DNA of 64,000 nt from Poriferisulfidus sp965221375 (GTDB taxonomy: Bacteria > Pseudomonadota > Gammaproteobacteria > Poriferisulfidales > Poriferisulfidaceae), in contig OZ244883.1 of assembly GCA_965221375.1 (NCBI GenBank), forward strand, positions 1,178,001 through 1,242,000, given 5' to 3'. Both the position numbers and the translations under genes were made by a program. This document shows, piece after piece, positions 1 through 9,023 of this stretch; within the stretch, counting starts at the first letter, position 1; each line of letters begins with the position of its first letter. The notes under the pieces are model-generated. The model was not told the DNA's origin, searched no databases, and was given only the letters and a program-made list of their open reading frames with translations.

Positions 1-825
1 ACCGGCTACGCTCGCCTGGAAGAGTGGTTCTTCGCCGAACCTCATTTCAAGTTGCCCAATCACGACCGCCCTTTTCGGGATTGGAAGGACGAAGGCCATG
101 GCTGGGTGACCTTGGCTTCGTCCATCACGCAGTCCTGCGATGTGTACTTTTACGATCTTGCTCATCGCATGGGAATCGAAAACATCCACAACTCTTTGGC
201 CAAATTTGGGCTTGGACAACTGCAGCAGTTGGATTTGCCCGGGGAACATCCAGGCCTGCTGCCGTCCACGCAATGGAAACTTAAAGCCTACGGACAACCT
301 TGGTATCCGGGTGAGACCGTCAGTCTGGGAATCGGCCAGGGTTACATGCTGACCACCCCTTTGCAGTTGGCCACGGCGACGGCCATGCTGGCCACCCGGG
401 GCGTACGAATGCAGCCGCGCCTATTGCGAGCTTATGGAACCCCTCAGGACATGCAACAGGCCGAACCGGTCGTGGTGGACCGCCTAGAACTGTCAAACCC
501 CGAGTGGTGGGACGCCATTACCGAAGCGATGATCGATGTGGTGCATGCACCTCATGGAACTGCCCACAACCTCAGCCGAAATATCCAATACCGCATGGCC
601 GGGAAAACCGGTACGGCCCAAATCATCACTTACGGTGAAGAGCGATTGAAGACTGAAGACATTCCCGAACATATTCGCGACCATTCGCTGTTTATCGCTT
701 TTGCGCCGGTTGAAAATCCCCGTATCGCCCTGGCCATCATCATCGAACATGGAGGACATGGCTCCACCGCCGCGGCTCCTCTCGCGCGCCAGTTGCTGGA
801 CACTTACCTGTTGAGGTCCTCCTGA
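1..825 (+). CDS. mrdA: Penicillin-binding protein 2 (MrdA), C-terminal part, 5' end outside window
   Basis: This is the C-terminal 274 residues of the class B transpeptidase that cross-links peptidoglycan during cell elongation. The frame is open from base 1, so the start and the catalytic SxxK motif lie upstream of the window. The second active-site motif is seen as SCD (in SITQSCDVYFYDLAHRMG), equivalent to SAD/SCD in PBP2. The third is the KTG of GKTGTAQ near codon 200. The stop overlaps the ATG of rodA (ATG at 825, TGA at 823-825), which implies translational coupling with its partner glycosyltransferase. The protein should be anchored in the inner membrane with its catalytic domain in the periplasm. 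Confidence 0.95.
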   Translation, partial: TGYARLEEWFFAEPHFKLPNHDRPFRDWKDEGHGWVTLASSITQSCDVYFYDLAHRMGIENIHNSLAKFGLGQLQQLDLPGEHPGLLPSTQWKLKAYGQPWYPGETVSLGIGQGYMLTTPLQLATATAMLATRGVRMQPRLLRAYGTPQDMQQAEPVVVDRLELSNPEWWDAITEAMIDVVHAPHGTAHNLSRNIQYRMAGKTGTAQIITYGEERLKTEDIPEHIRDHSLFIAFAPVENPRIALAIIIEHGGHGSTAAAPLARQLLDTYLLRSS

Positions 826-1934
826 TGTCACGGCCCTTGCCTATCCTGGCGTTCGGCCGCAAATTATTGGCACCTTTGGACGGTCTGCTGTTGTTCGCGG
901 TACTGGCAACGGTCACCCTGGGTTTGATAATCCAATACAGCGCCAATGGTTTGAACACGCAAGCGGTCCTACACCACGGCCAACGCATTGCCATCGGTTT
1001 GCTGGCCTTGCTGATTGTCGCCCATATCCCCCTGGCGCAATGGAAACGCTGGACTCCCCTGTTCTTTATATTCAACGTGATCCTGCTCGGTGTGGTTTTG
1101 TTTTACGGCAGCGGCAGCGGCGCCCAACGCTGGCTGGTGATTGGCTCCCTCTCTGTGCAGCCTTCGGAATTACTCAAGATCACCGCGCCGATGATGCTGG
1201 CTTTAATCCTGGGGCAAGCCGGCATTCCACCGCCCCTGTCACGAACACTTCTGGCCCTGGCGCTCTTGGGCGGCGCCTGCTGGTTGATCGCTCTGCAGCC
1301 GGATTTGGGTACGGCCATTTTGATTTTTAGCGTGGGGCTATTTGTGGTCTTTTTGTCCGGTATTTCCAAACGCTGGATTTTGGGTTTCGGCACTCTCACC
1401 GGCATCAGCCTTCCGTTCGTCTGGCAACACGCGCTGCATGAGTACCAGAAAGAGCGTATTCGCATTTTCTTTAACCCGGAAAGCGACCCACTGGGCAGCG
1501 GCTACAACATCATGCAGTCGCAAATCGCCATCGGCTCCGGAGGCTTGGAGGGGAAAGGCTGGACGCAAAGCACCCAGGCGCAGTTTGATTTCTTGCCGGA
1601 GCACTCCACCGATTTTGTGTTCTCGGTGTTTGCCGAAGAGTTTGGTTTGTTCGGCGTCACCGTATTGATTATTTTCTATCTGCTGATCTTGTGGCGCATG
1701 GTGGCGCTGAGTGAAGCCGGTTCGGATTTGTACGGACGCTTGCTGGCCGGCGGATTGAGCCTGTCATTCTTTCTGCACGTACTGGTCAACATTGCGATGA
1801 CGATCGGCTATACGCCGGTGGTCGGCTCCCCCCTGCCACTAATCAGCTACGGCGGCAGTGCAATCGTCAGCACTTTAATCGCCATTGGCATGGTGATGAC
1901 CATTCGACACTCCACCCGCGCTCCATTGACATGA
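825..1934 (+). CDS. rodA: Peptidoglycan glycosyltransferase RodA (SEDS family)
   Basis: RodA polymerises lipid II into glycan strands with PBP2 in the elongasome. The 369 residues are almost all hydrophobic, with about ten membrane segments. Family signatures are present: QPDLGTAI near residue 165, the conserved loop EHSTDFVFSVFAEEFG near 260, and the C-terminal GSPLPLISYGGS. The length is normal for RodA. It overlaps mrdA by one base and mltB by four bases (ATG at 1931), so the three are likely co-translated. FtsW is the alternative SEDS member, but the pairing with PBP2 and MltB favours RodA. Confidence 0.95.
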   Translation: MSRPLPILAFGRKLLAPLDGLLLFAVLATVTLGLIIQYSANGLNTQAVLHHGQRIAIGLLALLIVAHIPLAQWKRWTPLFFIFNVILLGVVLFYGSGSGAQRWLVIGSLSVQPSELLKITAPMMLALILGQAGIPPPLSRTLLALALLGGACWLIALQPDLGTAILIFSVGLFVVFLSGISKRWILGFGTLTGISLPFVWQHALHEYQKERIRIFFNPESDPLGSGYNIMQSQIAIGSGGLEGKGWTQSTQAQFDFLPEHSTDFVFSVFAEEFGLFGVTVLIIFYLLILWRMVALSEAGSDLYGRLLAGGLSLSFFLHVLVNIAMTIGYTPVVGSPLPLISYGGSAIVSTLIAIGMVMTIRHSTRAPLT

Positions 1935-2920
1935 TGACACCGCGTTCTGCAGGCGCATGGCTGCTGACTAGTTTTTTACTGAGCGCATCTGCCGGGGCCG
2001 ACGACACGAGCGTGCCCTTCGCCGAACGCGCGGAAGTGCGTGAATGGATCGCCAATGTAGTCGCCAAGCATCACTTGTCCGAGACCCATGTACAAAATCT
2101 TGTTGCCAACGCCCGACGACGGCCCAGCGTTCTGGCCAGCGCCCAACGCCCTGCGGAATCCATGCCCTGGTATCGCTACCGGAAAATTTTTCTCACCCAA
2201 GACCGCATTGAACGAGGCCGCAAATATTTAAAACAGCATGCGGCACTCTTCGACTCAGTACACCGCACGTATGGACTTCCTCCCGAAATCATTGCGGCAA
2301 TCATCGGCGTGGAAACCGATTACGGTCGCAACACCGGCTCCCACCCTGTAGTGGACACGCTTCTGACCTTGGGATTTGATTTTCCGCGACGGGCCGAATT
2401 TTTCCGAGGTCAGTTGGAACAATTATTGCTGCTGGAACGTGAGGCGCAACTGGACATCGCCTCGCTGCGCGGCTCATGGGCGGGTGCTTTGGGACTGGGG
2501 CAATTCATTCCCGGCAGCTATCGCGCCTTCGCCGTGGATGCCGACCAGGACGGTCAACGCGACCTGTGGAACAGTCCGCCCGATATCCTCGCCAGTATCG
2601 CCAATTACTTTCACCAACATGACTGGCAAGTGGGACAACCCATTGCCGAAGCTTTACATCCATCCTCTCCGGATCGTTTGCCGATCAGTGAAGGCCTGGA
2701 ACCCACCTTGACCGCCGAAGAGTTGACCTTGGTCGGCGTGACCTTGAGCCATCCCGAAGCCGGCGCGGTTGCGGTGCATGCATTCGAAGTGCCCGAGGGA
2801 CGGGAATATTGGATCGGTTACCATAATTTTTACGTGATCACCCGTTACAATCACAGCGCCTTGTATGCGCTGGCCGTCTACCAACTCAGTGAAGCCCTGC
2901 GGAATGCCCCGAACGCCTAA
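1931..2920 (+). CDS. mltB: Membrane-bound lytic murein transglycosylase B
   Basis: The enzyme cleaves the MurNAc-GlcNAc bond of peptidoglycan with formation of 1,6-anhydroMurNAc. It has 329 residues with an N-terminal signal sequence ending near SAGA. The catalytic glutamate is probably E128 in IIGVETDYGRNTG, followed by the family motif SWAGALGLGQFIPGSYRAFAVD and the C-terminal YHNFYVITRYN. No lipobox cysteine is visible, so it may be a soluble periplasmic (SltB-like) form rather than a true lipoprotein. It starts inside the end of rodA and is followed by rlpA, whose ATG lies inside its last codons, as is common in this cluster. Confidence 0.93.
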   Translation: MMTPRSAGAWLLTSFLLSASAGADDTSVPFAERAEVREWIANVVAKHHLSETHVQNLVANARRRPSVLASAQRPAESMPWYRYRKIFLTQDRIERGRKYLKQHAALFDSVHRTYGLPPEIIAAIIGVETDYGRNTGSHPVVDTLLTLGFDFPRRAEFFRGQLEQLLLLEREAQLDIASLRGSWAGALGLGQFIPGSYRAFAVDADQDGQRDLWNSPPDILASIANYFHQHDWQVGQPIAEALHPSSPDRLPISEGLEPTLTAEELTLVGVTLSHPEAGAVAVHAFEVPEGREYWIGYHNFYVITRYNHSALYALAVYQLSEALRNAPNA

Positions 2921-3656
2921 AACTCTTGCGCAATTGTCGGGATTGCTGGGTTTGGCGCTGTCACTTCATGGCTGCAGTGCCCCTGCCGCCGTGCCGCGTA
3001 TCGAAACCGCCTCGACGCAAGAACCTCTCAGCGCCTACGGCAATCCGCCCACTTACGTCGCCCTGGGCGTGCGCTACTACGTCATGGACTCCGCCGACGG
3101 CTACGTGGAGCGGGGATTGGCGTCTTGGTACGGACCTAATTTCCACGGCCAAAAAACCTCCAGCGGTGAGCCCTTCGACATGCATCAGGTCACCGCAGCC
3201 CACAAGACCCTGCCTTTGCCGACCTGGGTGAAAGTCACTCACCTGAAAACCGGACGCTCCATCACGGTGCGAGTCAATGACCGGGGACCTTTCAAGGAGG
3301 GCCGCATCATCGATCTTTCCTATCAGGCGGCCCAAGCGTTGGGTATTGTCGAGGAGGGCCTGGCGCCAGTAGAAGTCCGTGCGATTCGAGGACCCGATAC
3401 CAAGTCCCGCCGTCTCGAACATACTTATTTGCAGTTGGCCGCATTTTCACAATCAGGCAATGCCAAGGACTACATCCAAGAACTGCGCTCCCGAGGACTG
3501 ACCCGCCTTTCCATTCAGACTCGTCGCCGCGATCCGGTCCTGCACCGGGTCATGCATGGGCCCTTTCGAAACCGCGAGGAACTCAAGCAGGCCATTGCAG
3601 CTTTGGAGACTGTCGGGATCACCGAGTACACTGCCGTCTCCACGCCCGCTCCTTAA
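2904..3656 (+). CDS. rlpA: Septal ring lytic transglycosylase RlpA (lipoprotein with SPOR domain)
   Basis: RlpA is an outer-membrane lipoprotein that cleaves denuded glycan strands at the septum. I chose the ATG at 2904 because it gives a proper lipoprotein signal, with lipobox LHGC and lipidated Cys at residue 24; an upstream in-frame ATG at 2865 would place extra polar residues before it. The double-psi beta-barrel domain spans about residues 70-140 (RGLASWYGPNFHGQKTSSGE, then RVNDRGPF). A SPOR-type peptidoglycan-binding domain follows at about 170-250. It overlaps the end of mltB by 17 bases and sits in the elongation operon between mltB and dacA. Confidence 0.93.
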   Translation: MPRTPKTLAQLSGLLGLALSLHGCSAPAAVPRIETASTQEPLSAYGNPPTYVALGVRYYVMDSADGYVERGLASWYGPNFHGQKTSSGEPFDMHQVTAAHKTLPLPTWVKVTHLKTGRSITVRVNDRGPFKEGRIIDLSYQAAQALGIVEEGLAPVEVRAIRGPDTKSRRLEHTYLQLAAFSQSGNAKDYIQELRSRGLTRLSIQTRRRDPVLHRVMHGPFRNREELKQAIAALETVGITEYTAVSTPAP

Positions 3657-3662
3657 TCGTTC

Positions 3663-4799
3663 ATGAAGCCTTTTCTGACCGCAGTTCTGTTGCTGCTGGC
3701 CTCTCCGCTGCAGGCAACTTTGCCAACCGCGCCGCCGCCGACTTTGAAGGCGACCGCTTACATTTTGATGGACGCCAACACCACGACCGTGCTGACCGAA
3801 CACAATGCCGATGCGCCTTATGAACCGGCCAGTCTGACCAAAATCATGACCGTCTATCTGGTCTTTCAGGCTCTGCGCGATGGGTTTGTCACCGAACAGG
3901 ATTTAATTCCGATCAGCACCAAAGCGCGTCGGGCGCCCGGCTCCCGTATGTTTTTGGAAGTGGGCAGCCAAGTCCCTCTGATCGATGTGCTGCGTGGCGT
4001 GATCGTACAGTCCGGCAACGATGCCAGCATCGCCCTGGCGGAACACCTGGCCGGAAGCGAAGAGGCCTTTGTCGACATGATGAATGCCCAGGCCGAACAA
4101 TTGGGCCTGAAACAAACCCATTTCACCGACGCCTCCGGGCTGGGCGGTTCCGATCACTATATGTCAGCCCGCGATGTGGCATTGCTCTCTGCCGCCATGG
4201 TCCGTGAGTTCCCCGAACTCTACGCTCTGTTTCGAGAACGTGAGTACACCTGGAACAACATCACCCAGCCCAACCGCAACCGCCTGCTTTGGATGGACGA
4301 TTCCGTCGATGGCATCAAAACCGGTTTTACGGAAGCCGCGCAGTATTGTTTGGCCGCCAGCGCTCAGCGTGCGGATTTGGACAACATGCGCCTGGTATCC
4401 GTGGTGCTTGGCACGAAAAGCACCGGGGCCCGTCTTCGCGAAACCCGCGCCTTGTTGAACTGGGGCTTTCGTTTCTATCGCACCCAAACCGTACATGCGG
4501 CGAACACGCCGCTGACCGAGGTTCCCGTATGGTTCTCCGACGACCAGACCACTGCAATCGGTGTCGCCCGTGACCTGACCCTGACCTTGCCGGTCAATCA
4601 ACACCGCAAATTGAAGACAACCTACCATCTGGATGAGGAATTGCGCGCGCCGCTGACCCAAGGGCAGGAAGTCGGCTGGATCGCGCTGCGCCATGACGGA
4701 CGCATCTTGGCGAAAGCGCCCGCCCTGGCGCTGGACAATGTGCCCGAAGCCGGCTTTTTCTCGCGGCTGGTCGACCATTTTTATTTGTGGTTAAACTAA
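3663..4799 (+). CDS. dacA: D-alanyl-D-alanine carboxypeptidase (PBP5/6 type)
   Basis: This is a periplasmic DD-carboxypeptidase that trims pentapeptide stems. It has 378 residues and a cleavable signal peptide (MKPFLTAVLLLLASPLQA). Active-site motifs are SLTK at 57-60, SGN at 117-119 and KTG at 219-221 (DGIKTGFTEAA). A PBP5-like C-terminal beta domain and the amphipathic tail VPEAGFFSRLVDHFYLWLN follow, the tail being the usual peripheral membrane anchor. It lies six bases after rlpA and four bases before the aminotransferase gene, consistent with one operon. E. coli has several such paralogues, so dacA rather than dacC is a naming choice. Confidence 0.95.
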   Translation: MKPFLTAVLLLLASPLQATLPTAPPPTLKATAYILMDANTTTVLTEHNADAPYEPASLTKIMTVYLVFQALRDGFVTEQDLIPISTKARRAPGSRMFLEVGSQVPLIDVLRGVIVQSGNDASIALAEHLAGSEEAFVDMMNAQAEQLGLKQTHFTDASGLGGSDHYMSARDVALLSAAMVREFPELYALFREREYTWNNITQPNRNRLLWMDDSVDGIKTGFTEAAQYCLAASAQRADLDNMRLVSVVLGTKSTGARLRETRALLNWGFRFYRTQTVHAANTPLTEVPVWFSDDQTTAIGVARDLTLTLPVNQHRKLKTTYHLDEELRAPLTQGQEVGWIALRHDGRILAKAPALALDNVPEAGFFSRLVDHFYLWLN

Positions 4800-4803
4800 C
4801 GCC

Positions 4804-5643
4804 ATGAGTTATCCCGCCTACTACAACGGCCAATTTCTTCCCCTCGAAGGCCTGACCATTCCCATCATGGATCATGGGTTTCTGTTCGGGGACGGCATCT
4901 ATGAATTAATCCCCGTCTATCAACACCAACCCCGCTGCCTCGACGACCATCTGCAGCGCCTGCATAACAGTTTGGCCAGTGTCAGCATTCAAGGCGCTCC
5001 GGATGCCGACGGTTGGCGGGAAATCTGCAGCCGATTAATCGCCCAGGCGCCGGCGCCCGACAGTTTTGTCTATCTGCAAATCACCCGCGGCGTAATCCCC
5101 GATGGCGGGCCTTTCCGGAAACAATTCCTGGATGGCCCGCCGACTGTCTTTGCAATGTGCCAGCCTTTGCCGGCTATCCCGGATTCGATTCCTGCCATCA
5201 CCCGTGAGGATGAACGCTGGGGACGTTGCCATATCAAATCCACCATGTTGCTTGAAACAGTACTCGCCACTCAAAGTGCAGTTGATCACCAGGCAGGCGA
5301 AGCGATTCTGCATCGCGGCGAATACGTCATGGAAGGAGCGACCAGCAACGTTTTTGCAGTGGTGGAGGGTCAAGTGCGCACTCCCGAGTTGACTCCGAAA
5401 ATTCTGCCGGGAGTCACTCGCAAACTGGTTCTGAAACTGATGCACGACCATTCGATGGCCTGTCAGGAAGGTCCCCTGACCGTCAGCGAATTGCGCCGTG
5501 CTGAAGAAGTGTGGGTGACCGGCTCTACACGCGGCGTCATGCCGGTTGTCACCCTTGATACCCAGCCCGTAGGCGATGGCAACATCGGACCTCACGCCCA
5601 ACGTCTGCGCGACTGGTATCAAGAGTACTGCGGCATTTCATGA
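4804..5643 (+). CDS. dat: Class IV aminotransferase, probable D-amino acid aminotransferase
   Basis: This PLP enzyme of fold type IV has 279 residues. The probable PLP lysine lies in RCHIKSTMLLETVLA, and the cofactor phosphate site is seen in EGATSNVFAV and in TGSTRGVMPV. The early motif MDHGFLFGDGIYELIPVY resembles D-alanine aminotransferase rather than branched-chain enzymes. The neighbourhood (dacA before it, lipB after it) is where gammaproteobacterial D-amino acid aminotransferases are commonly found, so D-alanine/D-glutamate supply for peptidoglycan is the likely role. An aminodeoxychorismate lyase or BCAT role cannot be excluded by sequence alone. Its stop overlaps the lipB ATG by four bases. 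Confidence 0.85.
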   Translation: MSYPAYYNGQFLPLEGLTIPIMDHGFLFGDGIYELIPVYQHQPRCLDDHLQRLHNSLASVSIQGAPDADGWREICSRLIAQAPAPDSFVYLQITRGVIPDGGPFRKQFLDGPPTVFAMCQPLPAIPDSIPAITREDERWGRCHIKSTMLLETVLATQSAVDHQAGEAILHRGEYVMEGATSNVFAVVEGQVRTPELTPKILPGVTRKLVLKLMHDHSMACQEGPLTVSELRRAEEVWVTGSTRGVMPVVTLDTQPVGDGNIGPHAQRLRDWYQEYCGIS

Positions 5644-6269
5644 CCCCCTTGCCCCAAGTCCGACATTGGGGAATGCGCGAGTACCAGGCATGTGCAGACG
5701 CCATGCAGCATCATGTGGAAACCCGTACAGGCGAAAGCACTGACGAGATTTGGATGCTGCAGCATCCGCAAGTACTGACTCTGGGCGTGGGTGCCGACCC
5801 TCAGCATATCCAACCTCACAACTCTCTCCCTGTAATCCGCAGCCGTCGTGGCGGGCAAGTAACCTGCCATGCCCCGGGCCAGTTGGTGGTCTACCTGATG
5901 CTGGATCTGCGCCGACTGCACATCGGAGTACGGGCTTTGGTCCGCCATGTTGAAAATGCGGTTTTGGCGTTGCTTGCCGAGGCTGGGCTGGCCGGCCATC
6001 GCGACTCCCATATGCCGGGCGCCTACATAAACGGAGAAAAAATTGCCTCTATCGGACTGCATGTCAGTCGCGGCTACAGTTCACACGGCCTGGCGTTGAA
6101 TGTGGCTCCGGACCTGACACTATTTCGGCATATCAACATTTGCGGTAAACCGGGACTCCAAGCCACCAGTTTGCGCGAACACGGCGTCTTATGGAATGTC
6201 CAGGAGACTGCCGCCAAATTACTCCCCCTTCTTGTAAAAGAACTTTACTCCCGCCCCGCTTCCTCATGA
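5640..6269 (+). CDS. lipB: Octanoyl-[acyl carrier protein]:protein octanoyltransferase LipB
   Basis: LipB transfers octanoate from ACP to lipoyl domains, the first step of endogenous lipoylation. It has 209 residues. Family motifs are RGGQVTCHAPGQLVVYLMLDL (near 64), the catalytic lysine in GEKIASIGLHVSRG, and the acyl-accepting cysteine in INICGKPGLQATS. It overlaps the aminotransferase stop (ATGA at 5640) and its own stop overlaps the lipA start (ATGA at 6266), so lipB and lipA are translationally coupled. Confidence 0.96.
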   Translation: MTPLPQVRHWGMREYQACADAMQHHVETRTGESTDEIWMLQHPQVLTLGVGADPQHIQPHNSLPVIRSRRGGQVTCHAPGQLVVYLMLDLRRLHIGVRALVRHVENAVLALLAEAGLAGHRDSHMPGAYINGEKIASIGLHVSRGYSSHGLALNVAPDLTLFRHINICGKPGLQATSLREHGVLWNVQETAAKLLPLLVKELYSRPASS

Positions 6270-7213
6270 CCACCCAGGCCGGCACGCGGCAGACGGCACA
6301 GCAAAAGCTGGCGCGGTTCTCCGTGCACTGGGAAGCCGATGCGTCTCCAAAACGGAAACCCGCCTGGATAAGAATCCGTCTTCCCCACAATTCTCGTGTC
6401 CGACACATGCGCGACACCCTGCGCGATCATGCGCTGCATACGGTATGCGAAGAAGCTTCATGCCCTAATTTGCCCGAGTGCTTTGGGCACGGCACCGCCA
6501 CTTTTATGCTGCTGGGTGACCTGTGTACCCGCCGCTGTTCGTTTTGTGATGTCGCACACGGGCGACCGCTGCCTCCCGACCCGAACGAACCCGAAAATCT
6601 CGCAAAGGTCATCACTCAACTGGCTTTGCGCTATGTGGTGTTGACATCGGTAGACCGGGACGATCTGCATGACGGGGGCGCTGCCCATTTCGCTACCTGT
6701 ATTCGCACAATTCGCCGACACGCGAATGGCATCCGCATTGAAATTCTTACCCCCGATTTCCGTGGCCGCCTCAATCGTGCCCTCGAAGAATTGGATCCCG
6801 GATTGCCCGATGTCTTCAATCATAATCTGGAGACCGTGCCCCAGTTGTATTCTGCCGTGCGCCCGGGAGCAGACTATTTGCACTCGCTTGATTTATTGCG
6901 CCGGTTTGGTGAAATGCATCCTCATATCCCGACCAAATCCGGTCTGATGCTGGGCTTGGGCGAGACCTTGGAACAAGTGCATGACGTGATGCGAGATTTA
7001 CGCGATGCCGGCTGCCAAATGCTCACACTCGGGCAGTATCTGCAACCGACCCGGCACCACCATCCGGTCCGTCGTTATGTTGCGCCGGAAGAATTTGATG
7101 AGCTTGGAGAAGAGGCCCGGCAAATGGGCTTTCTCGAAGTGGCCAGTGGACCCCTGGTAAGGTCCTCCTATCATGCCGACCAACAGGCGGCTCAAGTACT
7201 TGCCGCGGCGTGA
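6266..7213 (+). CDS. lipA: Lipoyl synthase LipA (radical SAM)
   Basis: LipA inserts two sulfurs into protein-bound octanoyl groups. The ATG at 6266, overlapping the lipB stop, gives a 315-residue protein of usual length; an upstream in-frame ATG at 6191 lies deep in lipB. The auxiliary cluster motif is TVCEEASCPNLPECF and the radical SAM motif is CTRRCSFC. SGLMLGLGE and the C-terminal VASGPLVRSSYHA are also family-typical. It depends on Fe-S assembly, which the isc operon at 19-24.7 kb would supply. No obvious terminator follows. Confidence 0.97.
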   Translation: MTTQAGTRQTAQQKLARFSVHWEADASPKRKPAWIRIRLPHNSRVRHMRDTLRDHALHTVCEEASCPNLPECFGHGTATFMLLGDLCTRRCSFCDVAHGRPLPPDPNEPENLAKVITQLALRYVVLTSVDRDDLHDGGAAHFATCIRTIRRHANGIRIEILTPDFRGRLNRALEELDPGLPDVFNHNLETVPQLYSAVRPGADYLHSLDLLRRFGEMHPHIPTKSGLMLGLGETLEQVHDVMRDLRDAGCQMLTLGQYLQPTRHHHPVRRYVAPEEFDELGEEARQMGFLEVASGPLVRSSYHADQQAAQVLAAA

Positions 7214-7347
7214 TTAAAACAAGTCAATCACAACCTCTATTTCTGCTGATTTTCACGGTTTTAATTCCCCATAGAATGAAGTCTGCTCTGTGCTAAACTA
7301 CCAGCAAATGGGCTCATGCGGCCTTCTTAAGTCACGGGGACTCATAC

Positions 7348-7937
7348 TTGAAAAAATGAAGAAAAAAACTTCGACTCTTTGGGTTATTGTTTTCGCGCTA
7401 GGACTGGGAGGTTGCCAGTACGATCCGAATAAGTGGGCCATGGAAGTCGGAGAAATGTCGAGTCTTGACGAAGACACCACATTGCCCGACCTCAGGGACC
7501 GACAAACCCGCCATTTCGACACGCTTGAATCTGAGCGTATTATGTTGGCCGGCCTGCAAGTTCTCCAAGACCTGGGTTTCACCATCGACGAGACATCAAA
7601 AGGAACCGGCCTAGTGGTCGGCACGAAAAAACGTGAAGCCGCAGAATCCGGTCAAGTAGCGACACAAATATTCTTGATGTTTCTGGCAGCGGCTTTGGGC
7701 TCAAGCCATTCGCCCGTGTGGGACGAATCCCAAGACATTTATGCGATTATGGTAATCTCACCGGATGATGCCGAGAGTCAAACGCCACAAACTGAAGTAC
7801 GGATATCATTTGAACGACGGCTCACCAATAACTATGGCGACCTGTGGCGAATTGAATTTATCGACGACGAAAAAATTTACCAAGAGTTTTACGAAAAAAT
7901 GGATCAGGCCCTGCTCATAGAAGGTCAGACGCTATGA
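7348..7937 (+). CDS. Small lipoprotein of unknown function, paralogue 1 of 4
   Basis: This protein of about 195 residues has a lipoprotein signal and lipobox (ALGLGGCQY). I place the start at the TTG at 7348 because a GGGGA stretch at 7336-7340 is seven bases upstream of it; the in-frame ATG at 7356 is the alternative and would be 15 bases away. The body carries the pattern shared by all four neighbours: an R-x-x-Q-T/S-R-x-F/Y-[DE]-T start, then LQDLGFTIDE and a later K-R/x-E-A. I do not recognise a named family. It is most like the third gene (8481), since both share KxREA(V/A)E and a following hydrophobic stretch. The stop overlaps the next start (ATGA). Confidence 0.75.
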
Positions 7938-8386
7938 ACCGAAACTTTTTTATTGTCTTGTCCGGCTGTCTGGCGGCCCTGATATTAAGTGGTTGCGAGA
8001 CCACCAAAAAGGCGGCCGAAGTAATCACAAGCGAGAAAAGTGCGGTTGAATTGCGTGCCATACAAAGCCGAATATTTGAAACACCCGATACTGAAAAAAT
8101 GTATCGGCACATCATCAACACTTTCTTTGATTTGGGATACGCGGTACTGGATGCAGACTATGCCACTAAAACCATTACGGCCGAAAAGATGGCGATGCTG
8201 AAAATGACTGTCGTAGTACAGCCTAGCGAAGCCTCTCGAACGTTAGTTCGGGCCAATGCCGTAGTCAAACCCTACCCTGATTTTGAGGGCGGCAATCAAA
8301 TCGATTCTGCCGAGTTTTACCAAACACATTTTTTTGACCCGCTCTCCGAGGCGTTATCCTTGGAAGCGTTGCCGGAGTCCGGCTAA
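7934..8386 (+). CDS. Small lipoprotein of unknown function, paralogue 2 of 4
   Basis: This 150-residue protein has a clear lipoprotein signal (lipobox LILSGCE). Its mature part contains SEKSAVELRAIQSRIFET, then FFDLGYAVLDAD and KMTVVVQPS. That is the same layout as the fourth gene (9020), with TEKSQAELRSIQTRSFDT, LQDLGFVIDQAD and RMTVTIR. It starts within the stop of paralogue 1. No enzyme motif is visible. It should be periplasmic and probably attached to the outer membrane, since no Asp follows the lipidated Cys. Function unknown. Confidence 0.75.
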   Translation: MNRNFFIVLSGCLAALILSGCETTKKAAEVITSEKSAVELRAIQSRIFETPDTEKMYRHIINTFFDLGYAVLDADYATKTITAEKMAMLKMTVVVQPSEASRTLVRANAVVKPYPDFEGGNQIDSAEFYQTHFFDPLSEALSLEALPESG

Positions 8387-8480
8387 CTGCGGCTCGCATA
8401 CCTCAACCATAACTCTCAATTTGATAAAGATTCCCGAGTAAAAGCCACTACATGCCGCTACCGCCGCTTCTCAAGTTTTC

Positions 8481-9023
8481 GTGATTTCACAATTCTGCAG
8501 ACACCAAATTGCGATAGGATTATTGGCATTAACACTTGCAAGCTGCAAGGGCGGATTTGACGGCCCGGCGAAAGCACTTGAGTTGGAGCCCGGCGAGTTA
8601 TCTCAACGGCAAGTCCAAAGCCGGCAATACGATACGCAAAATGAACTGATGATACTGTCCGCTTGTTCCGAAGTGCTGCTTGATCTTGGTTTTGCGATTG
8701 ACGAAAGCTCATCCGAGAGCGGTTTTTTGGTGGCTTCGAAAAACCGCGAGGCTGTGGAGACCGATCAGGTATTCAGCTCTATCTTGTTGCTGGCACTCAC
8801 TGGGGTGGCTGCGCCTTGGGACCACAACCAAAAAATACGTGTGTCAATCATTGTCGGGCCCGGGCGTGATGAAAAAACTGTCGTGCGGGCGACTTTCCAG
8901 CGCATCGTCTGGAATACCGCCATGGAAATATCTAAAGCCGAAACCTTAAGGGAACCCAAGCTCTACGAAGATTTTTTTTCTAGGCTTTCACAATCTGTCT
9001 TCCTCCAAAGTCAAAACATATGA
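8481..9023 (+). CDS. Small lipoprotein of unknown function, paralogue 3 of 4
   Basis: This 180-residue protein begins at a GTG, without a clear ribosome binding site, and has a lipoprotein signal (LALTLASCK). The mature part has RQVQSRQYDT, LLDLGFAIDESSSESGFLV and SKNREAVETDQV followed by a hydrophobic stretch. It therefore pairs with paralogue 1 as if a two-gene unit had been duplicated. A 94-base gap separates it from paralogue 2. The stop overlaps the start of paralogue 4 (ATGA at 9020). I recognise no family or catalytic motif. Confidence 0.72.
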   Translation: MISQFCRHQIAIGLLALTLASCKGGFDGPAKALELEPGELSQRQVQSRQYDTQNELMILSACSEVLLDLGFAIDESSSESGFLVASKNREAVETDQVFSSILLLALTGVAAPWDHNQKIRVSIIVGPGRDEKTVVRATFQRIVWNTAMEISKAETLREPKLYEDFFSRLSQSVFLQSQNI

